A DNA stretch of 33,930 bases. Source: Micromonospora sp. ATCC 39149 (GTDB lineage: Bacteria > Actinomycetota > Actinomycetes > Mycobacteriales > Micromonosporaceae). Positions 27,067 through 33,930 of this stretch are shown piece after piece; position 1 is the first letter of the stretch, and the number at the start of each line of letters is the position of its first letter. The notes beneath the pieces were generated by a model, which searched no databases, had not been told where the DNA came from, and was given only the letters and a program-made list of their open reading frames with translations. A program made the position numbers and the translations under genes. The stretch spans positions 3,052,586 to 3,086,515 of the forward strand of contig NZ_GG657738.1 in the NCBI RefSeq assembly GCF_000158815.1, given 5' to 3'.

Positions 27067-28169
27067 GGCTTCTCCTCCTCGCGCGGTGCGGGCACCGGGC
27101 CGGCGGTGGCACCGTCCGCGGCACCGGTCGACGCGGCGGCATCGTCCGCGGCACCGGTCGACGCGGTGGTGGTGGCTTGCGGGGGCGGCGTGCCGGGAAC
27201 CGGGGCCGGGTTGACGCACCGGTAGCTGCGGCCGTCGTGGGTGAGCACGAGCTCTGGCGGCTCCCCCACGCACTCGTCGACCCGGCGTGTGCAGCGCGGG
27301 GCGAAGGCGCAGCCGTCCGGCCAGGTCAGCACGTCCCGGACCGAGCCGGGGATGGGGTTGAGCCGTTCGCCGCGCCCCGCGTCCAGGCGCGGCACCGAGC
27401 CGAGCAACCCCACGGTGTACGGGTGGCGCGGCTGCCGGAACAGCGGGCGGCGGCGGGCGGTCTCCACCACCCGACCGGCGTACAGCACGTTGATCGTGTC
27501 GCACATGCCGGCGACCACTCCCAGGTCGTGGGTGATCATCACGAGCGCGGTGCCGGAGTCCCGGACCAGTTCCTTGAGCAGCTCCAGGATCTGCGCCTGG
27601 ATGGTGACGTCGAGCGCGGTGGTCGGCTCGTCGGCGATCAGCAGCCGGGGCCGGCAGGCCACCGCCATGGCGATCAGGGCGCGCTGCCGCATGCCGCCGG
27701 AGAGCTGGTGCGGGTACTCCTTGAGCCGGCGGCGGGGGTCGGGGATACCGACCCGGTCGAGGAGGGCGGCGGCCTCCTTCCGGGCCGCCTCCCCCTTCAT
27801 CCCCCGGTGCCGGGTGAGCACCTCGGTCACCTGCAATCCGATCGGGATCACCGGGTTCAGCGAGGAGAGCGGATCCTGGAAGATCATCGCGACGTCCCGG
27901 CCCCGGATGTCGCGCCGGGACCGGTCGTCGAGCTGGAGCAGGTCCGTGCCGTCGAAGACGGCCTTGCCGCCGACCCGCAGGCCGGGCTGCTTGGGCAGCA
28001 GGCCCATGATGGCCAGCGACGTGACGCTCTTGCCACAGCCGGACTCGCCGACGAGGCCGACCACCTCGCCCGCGTCGACGGAGAAGGAAACCCCGTCGAC
28101 GGCGTGCACGGTGCGCTGACCGCGCCGGGCGAAGGTGACGGAGAGATCGTCCACTTCGAGCAGTGCCAT
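27063..28169 (-). CDS. dppD: Dipeptide/oligopeptide ABC transporter ATPase (DppD type)
   Basis: 368 residues. Walker [11 protein letters not shown]-loop [11 protein letters not shown], signature LSGGMRQR, Walker B LLIADEPT and H-loop MITHDLGV. The oligo_HPY part carries [14 protein letters not shown], four-Cys-like motif proposed to bind a cluster in some members. The final 40 residues are an Ala/Thr/Gly tail that includes a 10-residue tandem duplication ([20 protein letters not shown]). ATG with GGAAGG six bases upstream. Pairs with DppF at the inner membrane. Confidence 0.95.
   Translation of the reverse strand: MALLEVDDLSVTFARRGQRTVHAVDGVSFSVDAGEVVGLVGESGCGKSVTSLAIMGLLPKQPGLRVGGKAVFDGTDLLQLDDRSRRDIRGRDVAMIFQDPLSSLNPVIPIGLQVTEVLTRHRGMKGEAARKEAAALLDRVGIPDPRRRLKEYPHQLSGGMRQRALIAMAVACRPRLLIADEPTTALDVTIQAQILELLKELVRDSGTALVMITHDLGVVAGMCDTINVLYAGRVVETARRRPLFRQPRHPYTVGLLGSVPRLDAGRGERLNPIPGSVRDVLTWPDGCAFAPRCTRRVDECVGEPPELVLTHDGRSYRCVNPAPVPGTPPPQATTTASTGAADDAAASTGAADGATAGPVPAPREEEKP
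27111..27170. repeat. 30-bp tandem duplication inside dppD
   Basis: Two 30-base units with 27 identical positions, in frame, adding ten residues to the C-terminal tail of DppD. Confidence 0.8.
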
Positions 28170-28238
28170 TATCGGCCTTCCGTTCGCGACTGCGGGGCTC
28201 GCGGGCTCACTTCTCGCGCTGCGCTCACGAGCGCCGAC

Positions 28239-29201
28239 CTACTTCCGCAGCTTCGGGTCGAGGGCCTCGCGCATCGCCTCGCCGAGCAGGGTGAAGCCGA
28301 GCGCGGTCACGATGATGGCGAGGGCGGGCAGGACGGCGAGCCGGGGCGCGGCGTCGAGGTAGCGCTGCGCGTCGGCGAGCATCACGCCCCACTCCGGGAT
28401 GGACGCGTCGTTGTTGCCCAGGCCGAGGAACGACAGCGCCGCGGCCTCGATGATCGCGGTGGCCAGGGTCAGTGTGGCCTGGACGATCACCGGGGCGAGC
28501 GAGTTCGGCACCACGTGGGTCAGCGCGATCTTCGGCTTCCGCACGCCCAGCGACGTCGCGGCGAGCACGTAGTCGCTGTTGGCCTGGGAGATCATCGACC
28601 CGCGCAGCAGTCGGGCGAAGACCGGCACGGAGACCACGCCGACCGCGATCATGACCGTGGTGAGGCCTGCACCGAGCAGCGCGGCGATGCTGATCGCCAG
28701 CAGCAGGCTCGGCATGGCCAGCAGCATGTCGACGAAGCGCATGAGGGCGTTGTCGACGGCCCGGCCCCACTTGCCGCCGAGGCCGGCGCTGGCCCCGGCG
28801 ATGCCGCCGATGAGCGACCCGACGGCCAGGCCGATCAGCGTGGAGACCACGCCGACCAGCAGGGTCTGCCGGGCACCGACGATCATCCGGCTGAACTCGT
28901 CGCGGCCGATGTGGTCGACGCCGAACCAGTTGTCGGCGCGGGGGCCCGGGAAGTAGCCGATGTTGTCCCGGATCTCGCCCTTCCAGAGCTGGGCGTCCGC
29001 CGGGTACGGGACGAGGAACGGGCCGACGATGGCGATCAGCAGGAACAGGGCCAGGATCACCGCGCCGACGATCGCGGCCGGGTTGCGCCGCAGCCGGCGG
29101 AACGCCTCCCGCCAGAGGCTCACGCCGCGCTCGTCGTCCCGGGCGGCCAGCTCGGCGAGCCGGTCGATCTTCTCGCGCTTCTTGCCGGTGATGCTCGTCA
29201 T
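28239..29201 (-). CDS. dppC: Dipeptide ABC transporter permease (DppC type)
   Basis: 320 residues with about six membrane helices. An N-terminal cytoplasmic tail (TGKKREKIDRL, then SLWREAFRRLRRN) is followed by the DppC-specific first helix. The EAA-type coupling loop is AATSLGVRKPKIALTHVVPNS. Ends EALDPKLRK, typical of the family. ATG overlaps the dppB stop (ATGA). A 69-base gap, which holds GC-rich partial repeats, separates it from dppD. Confidence 0.95.
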   Translation of the reverse strand: MTSITGKKREKIDRLAELAARDDERGVSLWREAFRRLRRNPAAIVGAVILALFLLIAIVGPFLVPYPADAQLWKGEIRDNIGYFPGPRADNWFGVDHIGRDEFSRMIVGARQTLLVGVVSTLIGLAVGSLIGGIAGASAGLGGKWGRAVDNALMRFVDMLLAMPSLLLAISIAALLGAGLTTVMIAVGVVSVPVFARLLRGSMISQANSDYVLAATSLGVRKPKIALTHVVPNSLAPVIVQATLTLATAIIEAAALSFLGLGNNDASIPEWGVMLADAQRYLDAAPRLAVLPALAIIVTALGFTLLGEAMREALDPKLRK

Positions 29202-30202
29202 CGCACCCTCACCCTCGGGTCGATCACGCTGTAGGAGAGGTCCACCAGGAGGTTCACCAGCACGTACACCACCGCGATGATCAGGATGAAGCCCATCAGC
29301 ACGGGGTAGTCGCGCTGACTGATCGCCTCGGCGACGAACGCCCCGATGCCGCTGAAGGCGAAGACGGTCTCGGTCAGCACCGCGCCGGAGAGCAGGCCGC
29401 CGGTGAGCAAACCGATCGAGGTGACCACGGGGAGCATGGCGTTACGCAGCACGTGCCGGCGGCGGACCGTCGACTCGGTCAGGCCCTTGGCCTCGGCGGT
29501 GCGGACGAAGTCCTCGTTGAGCACCTCCAGCACGCTGGCCCGGGTGATCCGGACGATGATGGCCAGGGGGATGCTCGCCAGCGCGAGGCCCGGCAGCACC
29601 AGGTGCCATAGCGCGTCGGCGGCGGCGTCCCACTCCCGGGTCAGCAGCCCGTCGAGGACGAAGAAGTTGGTGATCCGGGTCGCTCCGAGGGTCGGGTCCT
29701 GCCGGCCGCTGGACGGGAACCAGCCGAGGTTCTCCGAGAAGATCGCCTTGAGCACGTACGCGAGGAAGAAGACCGGGATGCAGATGCCGATCAGCGAGCC
29801 GCCGACCGACAGGTGGTCGAACAGCCGGCCCCGGCGGCGGGCGGCCAGGTAGCCCAGCGGGATGCCGATCCCGATAGCGATGATCATGGCCATCACGGTC
29901 AACTCGACGGTGCCGGGGAACCGTTCGAAGAACTCGGTGACGACCGGGCGCTTGGTGGAGGTCGAGGTGCCCAGGTCCAGTTTGATCAGTCGCCGGACGA
30001 ACCGGCCGTACTGGATCAGGATCGGCTCGTCGAGGCCGAGGTTGCGGCGAATGGCCGCGCGCATCTCCGGTGTGCCGCGCTCGCCGAGGATGGCCGTCTC
30101 GGGGCCGCCCGGCAGCCGGCGCAGCCAGATGAACAGCAGGAGGGAGAGCCCGAACAGCGTCGGTATCAGCTGGAGCAGGCGTCTGACGATGAACCGGAAC
30201 AC
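29198..30202 (-). CDS. dppB: Dipeptide ABC transporter permease (DppB type)
   Basis: 334 residues starting MFRFIVRRLLQLIPTL, the typical DppB/OppB first helix, with six membrane helices and the EAA loop RTAEAKGLTESTVRRRHVLRNA. Ends in SYSVIDPRVRV, the common end of DppB proteins. Forms the membrane channel with DppC. It lies 77 bases after dppA, with a strong hairpin in between. Confidence 0.95.
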   Translation of the reverse strand: MFRFIVRRLLQLIPTLFGLSLLLFIWLRRLPGGPETAILGERGTPEMRAAIRRNLGLDEPILIQYGRFVRRLIKLDLGTSTSTKRPVVTEFFERFPGTVELTVMAMIIAIGIGIPLGYLAARRRGRLFDHLSVGGSLIGICIPVFFLAYVLKAIFSENLGWFPSSGRQDPTLGATRITNFFVLDGLLTREWDAAADALWHLVLPGLALASIPLAIIVRITRASVLEVLNEDFVRTAEAKGLTESTVRRRHVLRNAMLPVVTSIGLLTGGLLSGAVLTETVFAFSGIGAFVAEAISQRDYPVLMGFILIIAVVYVLVNLLVDLSYSVIDPRVRVR

Positions 30203-30230
30203 GGCGGCCTCGGAGGGGTGCGGAGGGATA

Positions 30231-30263
30231 CGGGCGGGCGCCGTGGGTAACGGCGCCCGCCCG
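30231..30263 (-). terminator. Intercistronic hairpin between dppA and dppB
   Basis: Perfect 14-bp stem CGGGCGGGCGCCGT / ACGGCGCCCGCCCG with a 5-nt loop, no U-tract. It lies directly after the dppA stop. Such hairpins often protect or attenuate mRNA so that the binding protein is made in excess over the permeases. Confidence 0.75.
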
Positions 30264-30279
30264 CGTTCCTTGCGTCAGG

Positions 30280-31944
30280 TCAGGACTTGAACTCGGCGGT
30301 GGCGTACCGCTCGTCGGTGAGCGGGCTCGCCTTGATCCCGGTCACGTCCTTGCCGAACACGATCGCCGGCGGCGAGTGCGAGATCGGCACACCCGGCAGG
30401 AGGTCCATGACCGCCTTGTTGAGGGCCTTGTACTTCTCCACCCGGGCCGCCTGGTCGGCGGTGGTGTCGGCGTCCTTGAACTGGGCGAAGAGCTGGGCGT
30501 TGTTGAAGCCCCACTCGTCCTTCGGCCGGTCGAAGAAGGTGCCAATGAAGTTGTAGGCGTCGCCGTAGTCACCGGTCCAGCCGAGGAAGTGCAGGTCGTG
30601 CTTGCTCCCGGAGGTGGTGGCGTTCAGGTAGTCCGGGCTCCACTTCAGCGGGATGGCCTCGACGTTGATGCCGACCGCCTTGAGGTCCGCCGAGAGCAGC
30701 TCGAAGATGTCCTTCGGGTTCGGCATGTACGGCCGGGTGACCTCGGTCGGGTAGTGGAACCTCAGGGTCAGGTTCGACGCGCCGGCCTCGGCCAGCAGCG
30801 CCTTGGCCTTCTCCGGGTTGTAGTCGTACTTGGTGACCTCGCCGTTCCAGCCCTCGACGGTGTCGGGCATGAAGTTCAGTGCGACCTTGGCGCCCGGGGG
30901 CAGCTTCGAGTCGACCAGCGCCTGACGGTTGAGCGCGTGCGCGATCGCCTGGCGGACCTTGAGGTCGGCCAGCTTGGGGTTCCCCTTCTGGTTGATGGCC
31001 AGGTAGAGGATGTTGAACGCCGGGCGGGTGAGGACGTTGAAGCCCTCGGTCTTCAGCGGCTCGACGTCGGCCGGGCCGACCAGGTCGTACCCCTGGATGT
31101 CGCCGGAGCGCAGCGCCTGCTTGCGCGCGTTCTCGTCGGAGATCGTCTTGAAGATGATGGTCTTCAGCTTGGCCTTGGTGCCGGAGTATTCGTCGTTGCG
31201 CTCGATGGTGAGCGTCTTGTTGGCGACGTCCCAGGACTTGAACTTGAACGGGCCGGTGCCGGTGGGGTGCTCCATCGCGTACGGCGGGTACTTGATGTCC
31301 TCGGCGGTGCCGCCGACGTTGCTGGCGTCGTACTGCTGCAGCGCCTTCGGGCTGTGAATGGAGAACGAGGGCAGCATCAGCGCGGCCGGGATCTTGCTGG
31401 AGACCCGGGTGAACGTCAGGTCCACAGTGGTGGCGTCCTTGGCGGTGCAGGACTTGAAGAGGCTCGGCGGCAGCTCCGGGTCCTCGTTCTTGGCGAAGCC
31501 GCCCATGACGTCCTGCCAGTACGCGGTCACGTCCGGGCTCTGCATGAGGCCCTTGGCGTTGTACCAGCGGTCGAAGTTGGCGCAGACGGCCTCGGCGTTG
31601 AAGTCGGTGCCGTCGTGGAACTTCACGCCGGAACGCAGCTTGAACGTCCAGGTGGTACCGGCGGCGTCCGGGGTCCAGGACTCGGCCAGCCCCGGGGTGA
31701 CCTTGGTGCCACCCTCCTCCGGCCGGACCAGGGTCTCGAAGACCTGGCGCGCCACGCGCAGCGACTCGCCGTCGCTGGCGAAGCTGGGGTCGAGGACCTT
31801 CGGGTCGCCGGCCACGCCGAAGACCATGGTGTCCTTCTTGCTACCGCCGGAGTTGTCGTCGCGGTTGCTCTCGGCGCAGCCTGCTACCGCGAGGGCCGCG
31901 ACAGCGACGGCCGCGACAGCGACCTTCGGCCTGGGTGCACGCAT
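30280..31944 (-). CDS. dppA: Peptide-binding lipoprotein of the ABC transporter (DppA type)
   Basis: 554 residues. The lipoprotein signal peptide has lipobox AVAGC with Cys23. The rest is an SBP_bac_5 fold: PGLAESWTPDAAGTTWTFKL, GVKFHDGTDFNAE, then KVRQAIAHALNRQALV and NPEKAKALLAEAG. It captures peptides at the outer face and delivers them to DppBC. ATG at 31944 has GAGGTGAAG about 7 bases upstream. First gene of a five-gene operon dppABCDF. Exact substrate (di-, oligopeptide, haem) cannot be told from sequence. Confidence 0.95.
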   Translation of the reverse strand: MRAPRPKVAVAAVAVAALAVAGCAESNRDDNSGGSKKDTMVFGVAGDPKVLDPSFASDGESLRVARQVFETLVRPEEGGTKVTPGLAESWTPDAAGTTWTFKLRSGVKFHDGTDFNAEAVCANFDRWYNAKGLMQSPDVTAYWQDVMGGFAKNEDPELPPSLFKSCTAKDATTVDLTFTRVSSKIPAALMLPSFSIHSPKALQQYDASNVGGTAEDIKYPPYAMEHPTGTGPFKFKSWDVANKTLTIERNDEYSGTKAKLKTIIFKTISDENARKQALRSGDIQGYDLVGPADVEPLKTEGFNVLTRPAFNILYLAINQKGNPKLADLKVRQAIAHALNRQALVDSKLPPGAKVALNFMPDTVEGWNGEVTKYDYNPEKAKALLAEAGASNLTLRFHYPTEVTRPYMPNPKDIFELLSADLKAVGINVEAIPLKWSPDYLNATTSGSKHDLHFLGWTGDYGDAYNFIGTFFDRPKDEWGFNNAQLFAQFKDADTTADQAARVEKYKALNKAVMDLLPGVPISHSPPAIVFGKDVTGIKASPLTDERYATAEFKS

Positions 31945-31981
31945 GGGTGCTTCACCTCGTCCTTGGGGATACGGACAACGT

Positions 31982-31996
31982 GGTGACAGGGTCACC
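31982..31996. promoter_or_regulatory. Palindrome upstream of dppA (candidate operator)
   Basis: GGTGAC-AGG-GTCACC, a perfect 6-3-6 palindrome 38-52 bases before the dppA start. On the minus strand TATGGT lies about 12 bases upstream of it and could be the -10, which would put the palindrome at the start of the transcript. The regulator is unknown. Confidence 0.45.
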
Positions 31997-32179
31997 GATG
32001 GGCGTGACCATAGCCCCCGTTCGGACCGCCCCGAAACTGGCCGGGTACGGGTTGGTATCGGATCGTGTCCCAGTCGCGATGCGGCCGAAGAATCGAAGGC
32101 GAAATGCGTGTTTCGCGGAATGATCCGAGGGCGCGATGCCAAACTGTTACGTCTCACCCGCCCTTGAGGGCACCTGGTG

Positions 32180-32773
32180 TCAGACCGCCCGACGCCCCTC
32201 GAACGCGCGGCCGAGGGTGATCTCGTCGGCGTACTCCAGGTCGCCGCCCACCGGCAGGCCGCTGGCCAGCCGGGTCACCGAGATGCCCATCGGCTTGACC
32301 ATCAGCGCCAGGTACGTCGCCGTCGCCTCACCCTCGGTGTTCGGGTCGGTGGCGAGAATCAGCTCACGCACCGCGCCGCCGCTCAGCCGAGTCATCAGCT
32401 CCCGGATGCGCAGGTTGTCCGGCCCGATCCCCTCCAGCGGATTGATCGCGCCGCCGAGCACGTGGTAGCGCCCCCGGAACTCACCCGTACGCTCGATCGC
32501 CACCACGTCCTTGGGCTCCTCGACCACGCAGAGCACCTCGTCGCCCCGCCGCGGGTCGCGGCAGATCCGGCACTGCTCGGACTCGGCGACGTTGTAGCAG
32601 GTGGTGCAGAAGCGCACCAGGTCCTTGACCTTGCGCAGCGCGCCGGCCAGCCGGTTGATGTCGGCCGGGTCGGCCGACAGGACGTGGAAGGCGATCCGCT
32701 GCGCGCTCTTCGGGCCCACGCCCGGCAGCCGCCCCAGCTCGTCGATCAGATCCTGGATGGCACCTTCGTACAT
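32180..32773 (-). CDS. recR: Recombination mediator RecR
   Basis: 197 residues. A helix-hairpin-helix segment ([16 protein letters not shown]) is followed by the zinc finger Cys56, Cys59, Cys68, Cys71 and a Toprim domain ([29 protein letters not shown]). It acts with RecF/RecO to load RecA at gaps. Follows ybaB by 15 bases, part of the usual dnaX-ybaB-recR cluster. Full family length. Confidence 0.97.
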   Translation of the reverse strand: MYEGAIQDLIDELGRLPGVGPKSAQRIAFHVLSADPADINRLAGALRKVKDLVRFCTTCYNVAESEQCRICRDPRRGDEVLCVVEEPKDVVAIERTGEFRGRYHVLGGAINPLEGIGPDNLRIRELMTRLSGGAVRELILATDPNTEGEATATYLALMVKPMGISVTRLASGLPVGGDLEYADEITLGRAFEGRRAV

Positions 32774-32788
32774 CTGCGTCGGCCGGGC

Positions 32789-33121
32789 TCAGAAACCGGG
32801 CAGGCCGAGGCCGCCCATCCCACCCGCGACCGGGCCCATCTTCTGCTCCGTCAGCGCCCGGGCCGCCTCGGCGGCGTTGTGCAGCGCGGCGACCACCAGG
32901 TCCTCCAGCGTCTCCACGTCCTCCGGGTCGACCGCCTTCGGGTCGATCTTGATGCTCTTGACGTCGCCGGAGCCGGAAACCGTCGCCGTGACCAGGCCGC
33001 CCCCGGCGGTGCCGGTCACCTCGGCCTCGGCCAGCTCGGCCTGGGCCTTGGCGATCTGCTGCTGCATCTTCTGCGCCTGCTTCAGCATCTGCTGCATGTT
33101 CGGCTGTCCACCTGGGCGCAC
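32789..33121 (-). CDS. YbaB/EbfC nucleoid-associated protein
   Basis: 110 residues. An N-terminal coiled helix, [20 protein letters not shown], is followed by the beta core [15 protein letters not shown] and a C-terminal helix, then a Gly/Met-rich tail. Family members are small dimers that bind DNA. GTG start is preceded by AAGGAG with 8-base spacing. Between dnaX and recR as in most bacteria. Confidence 0.95.
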   Translation of the reverse strand: MRPGGQPNMQQMLKQAQKMQQQIAKAQAELAEAEVTGTAGGGLVTATVSGSGDVKSIKIDPKAVDPEDVETLEDLVVAALHNAAEAARALTEQKMGPVAGGMGGLGLPGF

Positions 33122-33198
33122 GGAATGGCTCCTTCTCGCACTCGTCTGCTCGGCCGCGCCCAGCCTAACCGGGACGCGAGGTGTTGCCTGGCACGGGC

Positions 33199-33220
33199 GA
33201 CGCCCGCGTCAGCGGGCGTC
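33199..33220 (-). terminator. Hairpin overlapping the dnaX stop codon
   Basis: GACGCCCGC-GTCA-GCGGGCGTC: a perfect 9-bp stem with a 4-base loop holding the dnaX stop. No U-tract follows; weak terminator or chance. Confidence 0.45.
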
Positions 33221-33930
33221 CACCTCGTCGATCTTCTCCGCCCCGAACACCTCCCGGAGTAACTGCACCGCCTGCTCCTCGCTGGACTGCCGGGCGGTCC
33301 GCTCGTCGATCACCTCGTCGAGCGGCTCGTCGCCCGGGTCGAAGCCCTCGTAGGCCGGGGCGGCCACCGCCGCCGGGCCCGGACGGCCACCGCCGCGCAC
33401 CGGCCCGTCGTAGTCCGGGTCGTAGGGCGGCTCGCCCGCCCAGTCGGCGTCCGCGGTCTTGCGGACCCCATTCTGGGTACGCGGACCCCGGCCGGCCGCC
33501 GCCGCCCGCGCGGCGGCGAGGGCGCTGCTGACCGGCGCGCCGCCGCCGGCACCGTTACCGCCGGCACCGTTACCCGCCGCACCATTGCCGTTACCGCCGG
33601 CCCGGTTCGCCGAGGGGCCGCTGCCGGCGGCACCCTTGCCCGCGGGGGCGACGGCGGCACCGTTGGCCGGCGTCGCCTGGCCGGCGTCACGCGCTGCGGC
33701 GGCCGGGGCGGGCCCACCAGGCGCGACGGCGACCGACGGCGAGACGGCGGGGCCGACCCCACCCGGGCGGGCCGCAGCCGGCCAATCCTCCTCCGCCGGG
33801 GCGGTCGCGGCCCCACCGGGACGAGCCGGCTCGGGCCACTCCTCGTCGCCGCCGCCGATGGCACCGGTACCGCTGGCCGACTCGCCGGAGGAAACAAGCC
33901 GCAGCGCCGGGCGACGGGCGGGCCGGCCCG
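33209..33930 (-). CDS. dnaX: DNA polymerase III subunit gamma/tau, C-terminal part (5' end outside window)
   Basis: The 240 visible codons stay open to the window edge. They are a low-complexity Gly/Ala/Pro linker containing GGNGNGAAGNGAGGNG-like runs, followed by ADWAGEPPYDPDYDGPV, DEPLDEVIDER and the terminal SSEEQAVQLLREVFGAEKID. Assignment rests on this acidic terminal motif and on the location directly before ybaB and recR, since the ATPase part is not in view. The protein is the clamp-loader subunit of the replisome. Confidence 0.8.
   Translation of the reverse strand, partial: GRPARRPALRLVSSGESASGTGAIGGGDEEWPEPARPGGAATAPAEEDWPAAARPGGVGPAVSPSVAVAPGGPAPAAAARDAGQATPANGAAVAPAGKGAAGSGPSANRAGGNGNGAAGNGAGGNGAGGGAPVSSALAAARAAAAGRGPRTQNGVRKTADADWAGEPPYDPDYDGPVRGGGRPGPAAVAAPAYEGFDPGDEPLDEVIDERTARQSSEEQAVQLLREVFGAEKIDEVDAR

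Noticed and set aside
28170..28238. A repeat element in the dppC-dppD gap (GCGGGCTCACTTCTCGCGCTGC region)
   Set aside because: It has partial repeats of GCTCAC and CTCGCG, but no second copy in the window and no clear stem, so I could not support a specific call.
33199..33220. Functional terminator ending dnaX before ybaB
   Set aside because: Kept only as a low-confidence hairpin: it lies over the stop codon, has no U-tract, and dnaX-ybaB-recR are usually co-transcribed.

Overview
The window is very GC-rich, uses many GTG starts, and carries a dense set of actinobacterial genes: a WhiB-family protein, Get3/ArsA-like ATPase pair, PASTA-tailed penicillin-binding protein, two-start aspartokinase and dnaX-ybaB-recR. 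From family content and gene order I judge it to be chromosome of a filamentous actinomycete, most likely Micromonosporaceae. Genus and species are not provable from this sequence alone. Much of the gene order matches the Mycobacterium tuberculosis Rv3663c-Rv3721c stretch (dpp operon, MBL-RidA-BagAB-whiB4-ponA2-phosphoesterase block, asd-ask-leuA, recR-ybaB-dnaX), recalled from general knowledge. Most of the window is therefore conserved backbone.

Layout. 1-3240 (minus): a class IIIb adenylate cyclase with a STAND-type ATPase (cut by the window edge), an MBL-fold hydrolase, a RidA protein and a DUF4177 protein. 3285-4816: an unknown protein and a single-pass membrane protein, divergent. 4864-11714: two Get3/ArsA-like ATPases, wblA/whiB4, a bifunctional PBP, YqeY and a YkuE-like phosphoesterase. 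12033-13257: a tRNA-Pro(CGG) gene followed by a roughly 1.15 kb relic of an integrated element. It holds a wrecked tyrosine integrase and one small membrane-protein gene, and is closed by a second copy of the tRNA 3' end. 13303-17704: a secreted HNH nuclease, an unknown protein, a tiny secreted peptide with a 22-bp tandem repeat array upstream, a CpdA-like phosphodiesterase and a frameshifted GAF-GGDEF diguanylate cyclase gene. 17727-23235: asd and lysC, a frameshifted lipoprotein gene, and leuA with a leucine-codon leader peptide. 23288-25861: a 14-TM MFS exporter and a lipoprotein HNH nuclease overlapping a small gene. 25963-31944: a complete dpp-type peptide ABC transporter. 32180-33930: recR, ybaB and the 3' part of dnaX.

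How the parts work together. The lysC-asd and leuA genes make the aspartate-family precursors and leucine. The dpp operon imports peptides as an alternative amino-acid source. The ATPase/Wbl/PBP block is a conserved stress and envelope neighbourhood. dnaX-ybaB-recR is a replication and repair cluster. A recurring regulatory theme is a TANNNT -10 hexamer placed 6-8 nt before a start codon without a Shine-Dalgarno, which suggests leaderless transcripts for many of these genes.

The least ordinary things I found are the tRNA-Pro att duplication with its dead integrase, the leucine leader peptide in front of leuA, the 22-bp tandem array, two related palindromic repeats between convergent genes, and two genes broken by single frameshifts. 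I did not find a CRISPR array, rRNA, an intact mobile element or a clearly new multi-gene defence system.
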